29,492 nt of DNA from a virus. The notes under the pieces are model-generated. The model did no database searches, was not told the origin of the DNA, and saw nothing but the letters and a program-made list of their open reading frames with translations. The stretch spans positions 1 to 29,492 of the IMG/VR virus record IMGVR_UViG_3300023284_000367. One strand, given 5' to 3'. A program made the position numbers and the translations under genes. Shown piece by piece: positions 21,707-29,118 of this stretch; position 1 is the stretch's first letter; the number at the start of each line of letters is the position of its first letter.

Positions 21707-22048
21707 ATGGTTAGTCGAGAATTCAAGGAAAAGCTCTGGACTGAACGATATAAGAAGTTTCCAAAGCCGGAATTCAAGAAAAAGAATCCGATTCAGGTCA
21801 GACTTAACGACTTAACGCGTGCTGTAATGTCAGAAGTGCTGGATGTCAATCCAAAGCAGGTCATCCAGGCTGTAATGGAACTGGCCAGCTACATGAAAAC
21901 GATCGGCATGGGCAGAGAGGCTTATGTTGCGATCATGGAAAACCTTGAGATCATGGCGGCTGAAGCTGGTCGACCTCCAGGCGAGATTAAAAAGTACATT
22001 CGGAACAAGAACTATTATCTCGGCAAATCAAACATAATGGTGCTCTAA
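21707..22048 (+). CDS. Hypothetical protein of the packaging region
   Basis: 113 residues, start MVSREFKEKLWTERYKKFPK with AAGGTGAGG upstream. Very basic, helical; the middle (NDLTRAVMSEVLDVNPKQVI) may form a small helical bundle. Could bind DNA. Not recognised as a known terminase subunit. Function unknown. Confidence 0.6.
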   Translation: MVSREFKEKLWTERYKKFPKPEFKKKNPIQVRLNDLTRAVMSEVLDVNPKQVIQAVMELASYMKTIGMGREAYVAIMENLEIMAAEAGRPPGEIKKYIRNKNYYLGKSNIMVL

Positions 22049-22129
22049 ATGCCAAGTCATACCCAGAAAGAAAAAAAGAAATCGAAAATCCGGCTCCGTG
22101 GGATCGGCGTTAAGGTCAAACGTAAATGA
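22049..22129 (+). CDS. 26-residue very basic microprotein
   Basis: ATG immediately after the previous stop (TAA ATG) and ending in an ATGA overlap with the next gene. MPSHTQKEKKKSKIRLRGIG then VKVKRK: about half the residues are Lys or Arg. It recalls the basic 43-residue protein at 19719. Function unknown; nucleic acid binding likely. Confidence 0.45.
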   Translation: MPSHTQKEKKKSKIRLRGIGVKVKRK

Positions 22130-22326
22130 TGAGTGAACTAGACAAGCTAAAGCAGGACTTTATCTGTTTTGGGACTTGCGTATCAGAGATTGACAACAAT
22201 GGACAGGTAACCCATGTTCCCCTTCCGTTTGTTCGATTCAAACCGTCCCAAGAGGGGACCGATTATGTGAACAAGCATGGAATATTGAAATTTCCAAAGA
22301 GTATAATTGTTGAGCCAGTGGCATGA
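22126..22326 (+). CDS. Small hypothetical protein
   Basis: 66 residues with tandem ATG codons (22126 and 22129), starting (M)MSELDKLKQDFICFGTCVSE. Mixed alpha/beta; two cysteines close together (ICFGTC). Ends in an ATGA overlap. Function unknown. Confidence 0.55.
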   Translation: MMSELDKLKQDFICFGTCVSEIDNNGQVTHVPLPFVRFKPSQEGTDYVNKHGILKFPKSIIVEPVA

Positions 22327-22469
22327 AACACTGCCTGACTGGTGCCCTATGGATCTTAATCGCCCTGGGCCTGCCTATAAAACTCTCTGCCTTGCTGATG
22401 TTCTTTCTGATCATCGCTGCAATCGGTATTCACTGGAAAGACAACTGGAACACTAAATACGAATTTTAA
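22323..22469 (+). CDS. 48-residue membrane protein
   Basis: ATGA-coupled to the previous gene. MKHCLTGALWILIALGLPIK then LSALLMFFLIIAAIGIHWKD and a short polar tail. Two adjoining hydrophobic segments could form a hairpin in the inner membrane. Could belong to the lysis functions or to superinfection exclusion; nothing decides. Confidence 0.5.
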   Translation: MKHCLTGALWILIALGLPIKLSALLMFFLIIAAIGIHWKDNWNTKYEF

Positions 22470-22483
22470 GGAGTGGGTAATCC

Positions 22484-22822
22484 ATGGCTGGATCCACAAA
22501 AGACAAACCAAAGAAGAAACCTCGCACCGCTGCTGAGTCAGGGCAAACCCGCAGAGACAAGAACCGCAGAATACGCCGAGAAGAACTCAGGCTCTATTTG
22601 AGTCGCCAGGGTCTTGTTCCCAAAGTTATTAAAATCGCTAAGAAACTTGGTGACTTGAGGACAAACATCGACCCCGCAACAGTTCATCGCCTGAAAGCCG
22701 CAGCAGAACTCAATCTTAAGCTGATTGCAAAGTACCTCGGTGATGACAAAACCCTCGAAATACTTAACGATGACGAGAATCCTCTAGTCATTAGACCTGT
22801 CAATTATGCGGAAAAGAAATGA
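22484..22822 (+). CDS. Probable small terminase subunit
   Basis: 112 residues, start MAGSTKDKPKKKPRTAAESG after AAGGAG. Following a basic, disordered N-terminus, the segment REELRLYLSRQGLVPKVIKI and the helix HRLKAAAELNLKLIAKYLGD match the pattern I associate with small DNA-packaging subunits of podoviruses ('L-R-x-x-L-x-x-Q-G ... V-x-R-L-K-A-A-x-x-x-x-L-K-L-I-x-K-Y-L'). It would recognise the packaging start and stimulate the large terminase, encoded 0.8 kb downstream. Size fits (T7 gp18 is 89, others up to 170). Confidence 0.65.
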   Translation: MAGSTKDKPKKKPRTAAESGQTRRDKNRRIRREELRLYLSRQGLVPKVIKIAKKLGDLRTNIDPATVHRLKAAAELNLKLIAKYLGDDKTLEILNDDENPLVIRPVNYAEKK

Positions 22823-22831
22823 GAGCCCAAA

Positions 22832-23044
22832 ATGAAGCCAAGAGAAAAGAAACCAGACATCGTTTTTCGTATCATCGACAACCAAACCGGGGAAGCGGTA
22901 GGTTCCTACTCGCGAGCTTACTGTGATGAATTTGATTTTCATAGTGAGGAGGCGGCAAGACATGCCAACGTACACGGCATGTTTGAAGATCAGGAAAAAT
23001 ATTCCATTGCGAAATACAAAGTAACCTACGAACTTTTAGAATGA
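22832..23044 (+). CDS. Small hypothetical protein
   Basis: 70 residues, start MKPREKKPDIVFRIIDNQTG with a short spacer to the prior stop. A strand-strand-helix pattern (IVFRIIDNQTGEAVGSYSRA ... EEAARHANVHGMFED) typical of small alpha/beta phage proteins that repeat a 'x-D-x-x-T-G-E-x-V-G' turn. Function unknown. Confidence 0.6.
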   Translation: MKPREKKPDIVFRIIDNQTGEAVGSYSRAYCDEFDFHSEEAARHANVHGMFEDQEKYSIAKYKVTYELLE

Positions 23045-23054
23045 GAGGGTTGAA

Positions 23055-23198
23055 ATGATCACCTCAGAAGGCGGTAAGTTCGTCCTGAGAGCCAAAGGAA
23101 CCAGGAAGGTATTAGGTCGCCATGCTACCAGGGCTGGTGCTGAACGGCAGGAGAGAGCGATACAGGCCAGCAAGCGGCGTAAGTCACTGTTGAAATAA
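23055..23198 (+). CDS. 47-residue conserved phage microprotein
   Basis: MITSEGGKFVLRAKGTRKVL then GRHATRAGAERQERAIQASK and a basic tail. The 'G-G-K-F-V-L-x-x-K-x-x-x-K-V-L-G-x-H-x-T-R-A-x-A-E-x-Q-E-R-A-I-Q' pattern is one I recognise in many phages of Proteobacteria, usually unannotated or annotated as hypothetical. Beta-hairpin plus helix. Its role is not established. Confidence 0.6.
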   Translation: MITSEGGKFVLRAKGTRKVLGRHATRAGAERQERAIQASKRRKSLLK

Positions 23199-23366
23199 AT
23201 TACTTAGCAGGCCCAGCCTGCCACGGCCAGCGGTCGGTGCCGTGTTCATTGAGGGGCAAAGCCCAACAAAATAACAACCGCAGGCAGAGCCGGGCTATGT
23301 TCTCGAGTTTCCACCGTCCGGTGATCTGCCATTAATTCACCATCTAACGAGCAAAAGGACCATATT
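23199..23366 (+). ncRNA. Hairpin-rich non-coding segment before the terminase genes
   Basis: 168 bases without a gene that hold several helices in series: GCAGGC-cca-GCCTGC (23207-23221); CACGGC with an 11-base loop and GCCGTG (23222-23244); GGGC-aaa-GCCC (23254-23264); and GGCAGA (23283-23288) pairing with TCTGCC (23325-23330) around an inner CACC-gtcc-GGTG hairpin (23312-23323). AGCCC (23260-23264) could alternatively pair with GGGCT (23292-23296). It may be a structured leader RNA, a small RNA or a packaging (pac/cos) site. No known riboswitch class was recognised. Confidence 0.5.
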
Positions 23367-23630
23367 ATGCAAGCACCAGAAACGAAGGAATGCGGGCTAG
23401 AAGACGAAAAAGCCGGGGATATACAATCGGAGCGCCCCTTAGTTAATGATGGCTATTGTGCATTAACCGCTACACTGAATGGTATTCCTATAGAAGCAAC
23501 TTTAAGTCCAGATGCCGAGGATAGAGTTTTTACTATTATAACCTGTCGGCACTGTAACCACTGGAAAGGACCGCCAGCACAGAACCCAGAAGGGAATACA
23601 AATTGTTTTAGATGTGGATCTCTTCTTTAA
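23367..23630 (+). CDS. Small protein with C-terminal zinc knuckle
   Basis: 87 residues, start MQAPETKECGLEDEKAGDIQ with AAGGA upstream. The C-terminus has TCRHCNHWKG and NCFRCGSLL, two C-x-x-C pairs as in a zinc ribbon; the N-terminal half is acidic. It follows the hairpin-rich segment and lies nine bases before the large terminase. It may assist packaging, but no homology is recognised. Confidence 0.58.
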   Translation: MQAPETKECGLEDEKAGDIQSERPLVNDGYCALTATLNGIPIEATLSPDAEDRVFTIITCRHCNHWKGPPAQNPEGNTNCFRCGSLL

Positions 23631-23639
23631 AGCTTTGAG

Positions 23640-25052
23640 ATGAGCGAAATAGAGATCCAGATCCCGTATGAATGGACCCCGCGTCCGTACCAGCTGCCAT
23701 TCTTCAAAGCATTTGATGGTGGTAAGAGAAGAGCGGTCTTAGTTGATCATCGACGCGCCGGTAAAGATGTCATTCTCATTCGTTACACTTCCAAAGCCAT
23801 GTTTGAGCGTGTGGGTAACTATTGGCATCTATTCCCAAAACAGGTTCAGGCTCGTAAGGCAATGTGGAAAGGCATCAATCCGCATACCGGTAAGAAGATC
23901 CTGGCAGAAGTATTTCCAGAGCAGATCCGAAAGCCTAATGGTACACATCAGCAGGATATGACGATCGAGACAATCAACGGCGCCATGTATCAGCTGGCCG
24001 GATCAGATAACTATGATTCCCTGGTAGGTAGTCCACCAATCGGCGTAATCTTCTCTGAGTGGCCGCTGTGCAATCCTGCAGCATGGGACTACATACGGCC
24101 TATCCTTCGAGAGAACGGCGGTTGGGCTGCATTCGCTTACACTCCGCGAGGGCGAAACCATGGCTGGACTCTGTACAAAATGGCGAAGGATAACGAGAAT
24201 TGGTATACAGAACTATTGACAATCGAAGATACCCAGAAACATGATGGATCCCGAATCATCACGCCTGAAATGATTGCGGAAGAGCGCCGGGAAGGCATGG
24301 CAGAGGACAAAATCCAGCAGGAGTATTACTGTTCCTTTGATGCGCCCATACCAGGTGCGATCTATGGTGATGAGATCACCAGGGCCCGGGAAGATGAAAG
24401 GATCTGCAATATTCCGATTGAGCCCATGCTACCGGTTAATACCTATTGGGATCTGGGCGCATCAAAGAGTGGTACGTCTGGGCGAATGGCTATCTGGTTT
24501 GTGCAGTTCGTCGGCAAAGAAATCAGGCTTATTGACTGCCATCAGGACCACGGCAAGGGTATCGAGCACTATGTTAACTATCTCAAAGAGTGGAAAGTAA
24601 AACACGGCATTATTTACGGTGATCACTACGCGCCCCATGATATCAATGTCTTTGAGATGGGACCGAGTAAAACCAGGTGGCAGACCGCCAAAGAAATGGG
24701 CTTGTTATTCCGGATTGTCCCGAGGGTTGAGGTCTTGCAGGATGGTATCGATGCAACCAGGAGGATGTTTCCCCGGTTCTGGTTTGATGAACGCCGTTGT
24801 GAGATGGGCATTAATGCGGTGTCGAGCTATCACAATGAATTTGATGATTCAAAGCAGGTGTTCATTGATCTACCGGTGCATGACTGGTGTTCAGATCTAT
24901 CTGATGCACTCCGTCAGTTAGCTCAATCTCAGGCGCCCAATAAAGAAACGGGCACACCAGCGCCCCAAACTGTTAAGATTCAGACCAACATTGACCCATT
25001 CAACACGAATGGTTTCCAGCCAATCCAGGTAAAAACCAATATCCCTATATGA
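23640..25052 (+). CDS. terL: Terminase large subunit
   Basis: 470 residues. ATPase domain: H37-R-R-A-G-K-D43 is the Walker A-like motif of large terminases, G135-V-I-F-S-E140-W the Walker B with catalytic glutamate, and A-Y-T-P-R-G (about 166-171) the coupling motif. Nuclease domain (RNase H-like): D271 in Y-W-D-L-G, D328 in Y-G-D-H and D415 or D419/D422 in HDWCSDLSDALR. It cuts concatemeric DNA and pumps it into the prohead through the portal. The preceding RBS is weak (TTGAG). Coupled by ATGA to the next gene. Belongs to the general podovirus/siphovirus TerL group. Confidence 0.93.
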   Translation: MSEIEIQIPYEWTPRPYQLPFFKAFDGGKRRAVLVDHRRAGKDVILIRYTSKAMFERVGNYWHLFPKQVQARKAMWKGINPHTGKKILAEVFPEQIRKPNGTHQQDMTIETINGAMYQLAGSDNYDSLVGSPPIGVIFSEWPLCNPAAWDYIRPILRENGGWAAFAYTPRGRNHGWTLYKMAKDNENWYTELLTIEDTQKHDGSRIITPEMIAEERREGMAEDKIQQEYYCSFDAPIPGAIYGDEITRAREDERICNIPIEPMLPVNTYWDLGASKSGTSGRMAIWFVQFVGKEIRLIDCHQDHGKGIEHYVNYLKEWKVKHGIIYGDHYAPHDINVFEMGPSKTRWQTAKEMGLLFRIVPRVEVLQDGIDATRRMFPRFWFDERRCEMGINAVSSYHNEFDDSKQVFIDLPVHDWCSDLSDALRQLAQSQAPNKETGTPAPQTVKIQTNIDPFNTNGFQPIQVKTNIPI

Positions 25053-25882
25053 ATGATAGAACTGACAACTCAAATATTTCAAGAGGTGGTCTAAATTCTG
25101 CGCGGCGGCGAGCGCCACAAGATGTAGGGCGGCTTGCTACAGATTTTTATCTTGAGATTCAGCGTGGCAATATCGCTGGAATGTCTATTATTCATAAGTT
25201 CGGTAGACACCCAAACGTCCCAAATGGAACCTTTGAAAAAATAGAAGTTTTGGCAAGTAATCCAGATTTTCTCTCTGTTCCAACGACAGTCAGAATCAAA
25301 GCTGGCGGTAATGCCAATGATACGGCGGCAGGAACAAAAGCCCGGTCTGTTGAAGTTACTGGTATTGATAGCAATCTGAATGAAATAAGCGAAACTATTG
25401 CGACTGCTGGTGCTTCTGCAAGTTCAGCGACGACCGCTAGTTTTTGGAGAATTCACAGAGCAAGGGTGATAGATGCGGGAACTTATGGCGTCAAAAATGA
25501 AGGCGACATAATGATCGAAGATAGTGCTGGTACGGCTGATATTATGGGCATGTTGGCAGAATCAGGGCAATCTCAACATGGAGCCTTCACTATCCCGACA
25601 GGATTCACAGGATTTTATCTCAGCTCCTTAGTAACCATTGATGCAAATAAATCAGCTGATTTCATGTTATTAACTAGGGATAATTTCAATGATACAGTGG
25701 CTCCTATGCCAGCCATTAATATCAAACAATTTTTTGATGGATTAGTCGGCCCAACCTCTTTCAAGCCCCAATCACCAGCGCTTGTGCTTGATGCTTTGAC
25801 TGATATTTGGTTTGAGGCCAGGGGAGCGGGTGCGATAACAGAAGTATCCGCTGATTTCGAAATATTGTTGATTGCTGACTGA
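25049..25882 (+). CDS. Probable capsid decoration / head-associated structural protein
   Basis: 277 residues, start MNDRTDNSNISRGGLNSARR. The segment VRIKAGGNANDTAAGTKARS, then VEVTGIDSNLNEISETIATA and GASASSATTASFWRIHRARV, is a pattern I know from structural proteins encoded near terminase/portal genes in environmental podoviruses and siphoviruses. Beta-rich, low in charge, no transmembrane segment. It lies between TerL and portal genes. Decoration or head-fibre function is inferred; the family is usually annotated only as structural or hypothetical. Confidence 0.62.
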   Translation: MNDRTDNSNISRGGLNSARRRAPQDVGRLATDFYLEIQRGNIAGMSIIHKFGRHPNVPNGTFEKIEVLASNPDFLSVPTTVRIKAGGNANDTAAGTKARSVEVTGIDSNLNEISETIATAGASASSATTASFWRIHRARVIDAGTYGVKNEGDIMIEDSAGTADIMGMLAESGQSQHGAFTIPTGFTGFYLSSLVTIDANKSADFMLLTRDNFNDTVAPMPAINIKQFFDGLVGPTSFKPQSPALVLDALTDIWFEARGAGAITEVSADFEILLIAD

Positions 25883-26277
25883 TGATTGCCAGGGTCTACT
25901 TCACTGATTCAGACAGAACTTTCTGGTTAAAGTGGTTTCTGCATCACGGCTTTTCACATTGTTTTATGACGGTGATTGTCGGTGACCAGGAGATATTGAT
26001 CAATCCGTCCAGCCATTACACCTACATCGGTGAGAGTGACGGTTTGTATGCCGGCCAACATCTTGACATTGAGATTGAAGAACCGGAGCGCAAAGCCCGC
26101 ACGATCTGGGAAGTCAATACTTGTGTCACTCAGATAAAGAATTTCTTAGGTATTCGAAGGTATGCTATATTTACTCCGTTCCAACTCTACAGGCACCTGA
26201 CTGATGGGATCATTATTTCGAAAACCAAAAGCACCAAAGGCTCCGCCACTAACAGCTCAAGAATTATCGCTCAGTAG
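25882..26277 (+). CDS. Permuted papain-like (NlpC/P60-LRAT-type) protein candidate
   Basis: 131 residues starting on a TGATG junction. FLHHGFSHCFMTVIVGDQEI carries a His (H26) at the start of a beta-sheet, and VNTCVTQIKNFLGIRRYAIF carries a Cys (C81) at the start of a helix. His before Cys is the circularly permuted order of LRAT/YaeF-type NlpC/P60 proteins. The ...LTPxQLYRHL-like ending (FTPFQLYRHL) recurs in phage proteins next to portal genes. The last 25 residues overlap the next gene by 74 bases and look unconstrained. Function in the virion or assembly is unknown. The fold is inferred from two motifs. Confidence 0.55.
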   Translation: MIARVYFTDSDRTFWLKWFLHHGFSHCFMTVIVGDQEILINPSSHYTYIGESDGLYAGQHLDIEIEEPERKARTIWEVNTCVTQIKNFLGIRRYAIFTPFQLYRHLTDGIIISKTKSTKGSATNSSRIIAQ

Positions 26278-26533
26278 GCGCCAGGATGACGCGCTGAGTC
26301 GTGAGATTGAGGAAGAGAACCGGCGTAAAAAGAATATTCTGCGTGATACTCTAGGTAATCGATCGCTGTTAAGCGGTATTGCTGGACAGGGCGGCGCTCC
26401 TAGTTCGTTCAGCGGCGTTTCATTTGCTGGGGCCACGACAACACAAGGCAAGGCTGCAAAAGCCACGACTAAATCAATTCTCGGTCCAAAAGCACCTACT
26501 TTCAGACCAGATGTCAGGGGCATTCGTCTGTAA
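26204..26533 (+). CDS. Small basic protein preceding the portal
   Basis: 109 residues, start MGSLFRKPKAPKAPPLTAQE, i.e. a Pro/Lys-rich head, then a charged helix (SREIEEENRRKKNILRDTLG), then a Gly/Ser/Thr-rich, flexible tail. Proteins of this kind ('M-G-x-L-F-x-K-P-x-x-P') are commonly encoded immediately upstream of head-tail connectors. Likely a minor structural or assembly factor. Overlaps the upstream gene by 74 bases and joins the portal gene at TAATG. Confidence 0.62.
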   Translation: MGSLFRKPKAPKAPPLTAQELSLSRRQDDALSREIEEENRRKKNILRDTLGNRSLLSGIAGQGGAPSSFSGVSFAGATTTQGKAAKATTKSILGPKAPTFRPDVRGIRL

Positions 26534-28089
26534 TGGCTGATTTACCTCAAGGGCTTACAGTCGAAAAGCTACGTATTCGCCATGACAAAGCCTTTTCTGT
26601 TCAGTCAACCTGGCAACCACTGTTATCCGATGCTTATGAATTCTTCGTGCCACAGCAGAATGTATGGCGATTCCAAAACCTTTCCCCGGGGCAGCGAAGG
26701 GACACAAGGATACTTGACAGCACCGCTGAGGACTCATTAGACGAGGCTGCAAGTCGTGTTAAATCGTTCGTCACCCCGGATTTTCTTGAATGGGCTTTGC
26801 TGACTATCGGCAATGAACACCCGCCAGAGGTCAAAGAGTCTCTGGAGATCCAGGAGTCATTGAAAGAGATCAGCACATTGATGTTCGATGAAATCAACCT
26901 GAGCAACTACTCAGTGCAGTCTGGTGAGGCTTTCAAGGACTGGCTCATTGGTACAGCTGCGATGGAGATCCGCGAGAATGTCTCGGATGGTGAGTCTATT
27001 CTGAACTTCCATACCCAGAACCAGCAGTTGATTGCGTATGAAGAGGGACCGCTTGGCAATATCGAAAATACTTTTAAGTTCCGGGAGATTGCAGCGCGCG
27101 GCGTCAAGGAGGCTTACCCAGGCGGCGACTTTAGCCAGAATGTATTGAGTTCGATTAAAGATAACCCGGGCAGCATGATCAAGTTTCAAGAGTTCACGAT
27201 GCGGGTCAATGGTGATTATTTCTCTATCGTGCTCGAGAAAGACTCGGAACAGGTTGTCTGGTCTGAATTTCAAGGTCGGCATAATCCGGTCGTGACTTTC
27301 CGCTATGCGGTTATGGCTGATGAGATTCGTGGTCGGGGCCCGGCTATTTCACAGCTACCGAATGCCCGTACACTGAACAAGATTCAGGAGTTTGCTCTGC
27401 AGAAAGCTGCTCTGGATCTGTCTGGCATGTATACGGCGGTCGATGATGGTGTGATGAATCCGCATACCATGCAGATAGCCCCAGGCATTGTTATTCCTGT
27501 TTCCTCGAATGCTGCAACAAGTCCGAGTTTATTGCGATTAGACACTGGTTCTGACCTGAATCTGACACTTTTCGTGGTAGAACGGATACAAAGTGCCATA
27601 AAAAGGGGATTATTTAACGATTTACGAGATCCTACCGACCCGGTTCTGACATTGGGCGAGGTACTTTTAGAGGCTCAGAAGATCCAACAGCGTACAGGTT
27701 CGGCATTTTCCCGGCTATTTGCTGAGGGACTGGTGCCGATGTTGAACCGAGTACTCGAGATAATGATCAGGCGCGGGCGTATTCCATCGATTCCGGCTAT
27801 TAACGGTCGTGAAATTGGCGTAAAGTTCACTTCACCACTCGCCCGGGCTCAGGATCTATCAGAATTGGAATCTTTACAGCTTGCCATTAACACCACTGCA
27901 GCAATAGCTGGTCCTGAAATGGTGCAGATAGGATTCAAGACAGAAGAAATACCAGAGTTTGTCGCCAAGAAGACCGGAATGGATCCCGCCCTGGTACGAT
28001 CGGAAGGCGAACGAACATCACTCATTGAAAAAGCAACAGAGGCCGCGCAAGCGATAACCCAAGATGCAGGAACAGAACAACCAGCCTGA
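26533..28089 (+). CDS. Portal / head-to-tail connector protein (T7 gp8-like)
   Basis: 518 residues, close to T7 gp8 (536). Typical features: a helical N-terminus (LRIRHDKAFSVQSTWQPLLS, then DAYEFFVPQQNVWRFQNLSP), ILDSTAEDSLDEAASRVKSF, a central beta-rich wing (GDYFSIVLEKDSEQVVWSEF), RYAVMADEIRGRGPAISQLP in the stem region, and a C-terminal helical crown (EVLLEAQKIQQRTGSAFSRL). Matches the Head-tail_con family. Forms the dodecameric ring at the packaging vertex, through which the terminase pumps DNA and to which the tail attaches. Confidence 0.93.
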   Translation: MADLPQGLTVEKLRIRHDKAFSVQSTWQPLLSDAYEFFVPQQNVWRFQNLSPGQRRDTRILDSTAEDSLDEAASRVKSFVTPDFLEWALLTIGNEHPPEVKESLEIQESLKEISTLMFDEINLSNYSVQSGEAFKDWLIGTAAMEIRENVSDGESILNFHTQNQQLIAYEEGPLGNIENTFKFREIAARGVKEAYPGGDFSQNVLSSIKDNPGSMIKFQEFTMRVNGDYFSIVLEKDSEQVVWSEFQGRHNPVVTFRYAVMADEIRGRGPAISQLPNARTLNKIQEFALQKAALDLSGMYTAVDDGVMNPHTMQIAPGIVIPVSSNAATSPSLLRLDTGSDLNLTLFVVERIQSAIKRGLFNDLRDPTDPVLTLGEVLLEAQKIQQRTGSAFSRLFAEGLVPMLNRVLEIMIRRGRIPSIPAINGREIGVKFTSPLARAQDLSELESLQLAINTTAAIAGPEMVQIGFKTEEIPEFVAKKTGMDPALVRSEGERTSLIEKATEAAQAITQDAGTEQPA

Positions 28090-28327
28090 TAATCCAGATA
28101 ACTGGTTAGAAGTCACAAAGACAGATCCCCGAAAACTCAAAGAACTTGAAGTTACCTATGCCAAGGTATTCAAACCTGGCAGTGATGGCTTTGTCGTGCT
28201 CGGTGATTTAATGGCGCGATTCTTGTTCATCTCCCCTGATTCAACAGCGAACCATGATTTCTTTGCTGGTGAAGGTGCGGTACTGAAATACATTCAATCC
28301 ATGATCAACAGAGGTAAATATGACTGA
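28064..28327 (+). CDS. Bbp19-like phage protein
   Basis: 87 residues, starting inside the last codons of the portal gene (26-base overlap). The core FVVLGDLMARFLFISPDSTA then FFAGEGAVLKYIQSMINRGK matches the small conserved domain named after Bordetella phage BPP-1 Bbp19 ('V-L-x-D-L-x-x-R-F ... F-x-x-G-x-x-x-V-x-x-I'). Such genes lie between portal and scaffold in several podoviruses. Function unknown. Confidence 0.7.
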   Translation: MQEQNNQPDNPDNWLEVTKTDPRKLKELEVTYAKVFKPGSDGFVVLGDLMARFLFISPDSTANHDFFAGEGAVLKYIQSMINRGKYD

Positions 28328-28511
28328 GCTCATGAAAGATTTTTTCAATAATAATCAAATAATCTCACCCAGAAAAGGCGACGGTCCGTTGATAACCACA
28401 AGTGAAATGATTGAAGGTGACGGACCTTATGTTGTCTGCAGAATGGATGGCTACACAATTTTACCAACTGAGCAATATGAAAAAATATTGAAGGAAACTG
28501 AAAATGAATGA
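28320..28511 (+). CDS. Small hypothetical protein
   Basis: 63 residues, start MTELMKDFFNNNQIISPRKG. Acidic; short helix, then a beta-rich part with two similar turns (KGDGPLITT and EGDGPYVVC), suggesting a small internal duplication. Overlaps both neighbours by eight bases. Function unknown. Confidence 0.55.
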   Translation: MTELMKDFFNNNQIISPRKGDGPLITTSEMIEGDGPYVVCRMDGYTILPTEQYEKILKETENE

Positions 28512-29118
28512 GCCCGCCAAAGATTGGGAAGAACTGAATCAACAAAATACTGGTAAAGAAGTGGTAAAAACCGATGAAAATGCTGGTAAAAAAGAGAAAT
28601 TCACCGGTTACACGCTGGATAACCTGAATGAAGTCATGCGGAAACGTGGCTTTGCCGGGTTGAAGGATATCGGCAAAACTCTCGAGGTGACGTCCAGTGG
28701 TTCGAAAAAACTGATTGATAAGATCCTGAATGAACAGGATAAGCGTAGATCTCAGCGATCAGGCCCTGCCCCAGACTTCGAATGCCTGAACATTAGCGCC
28801 CTGTATCATCGCCCGGTAAATCTGGAAGAGGGGGTATTAGCCGACGAAGCGCGGCCACGATTCCCGCCCCTGGTTGATGAACAGGAAGGCGAAATGATTA
28901 TCGAGGCATTGAAGAAATTCGGTCACAGATGGGGATTCACTTTTGAGTTTGTGCTGAAATTCCAGGCTTTTCGATGCCTTAAAGATGGGGTGCATGTGGA
29001 TTGGATACAGATTAACGAGCTTTGCAAGATGTACACCTTACCAATTAACCCGACTGTATTAGTTTTATCAAAACGGCTTTATACGGCGCCGTCCGTTAGA
29101 GCATGGAGGGCAGAATAA
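28504..29118 (+). CDS. Hypothetical head-region protein with a SAP-like segment
   Basis: 204 residues, start MNEPAKDWEELNQQNTGKEV. After an acidic, disordered N-terminus, the segment YTLDNLNEVMRKRGFAGLKD ... SGSKKLIDKILNEQDKRRSQ has the helix-turn-helix layout of a SAP or rho-N-like module that can bind nucleic acid. The C-terminal half is helical with a conserved-looking ALYHRPVNLEEG and FKVNELCKMY-like end. It lies between Bbp19-like and scaffold genes. Function unknown; the SAP call is weak. Confidence 0.55.
   Translation: MNEPAKDWEELNQQNTGKEVVKTDENAGKKEKFTGYTLDNLNEVMRKRGFAGLKDIGKTLEVTSSGSKKLIDKILNEQDKRRSQRSGPAPDFECLNISALYHRPVNLEEGVLADEARPRFPPLVDEQEGEMIIEALKKFGHRWGFTFEFVLKFQAFRCLKDGVHVDWIQINELCKMYTLPINPTVLVLSKRLYTAPSVRAWRAE

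Noticed and set aside
25882-26533. Programmed frameshift joining the papain-like protein and the following gene
   Set aside because: The 74-base overlap made this worth checking, but the downstream gene has its own ATG and family-like start, and no slippery heptamer was identified.
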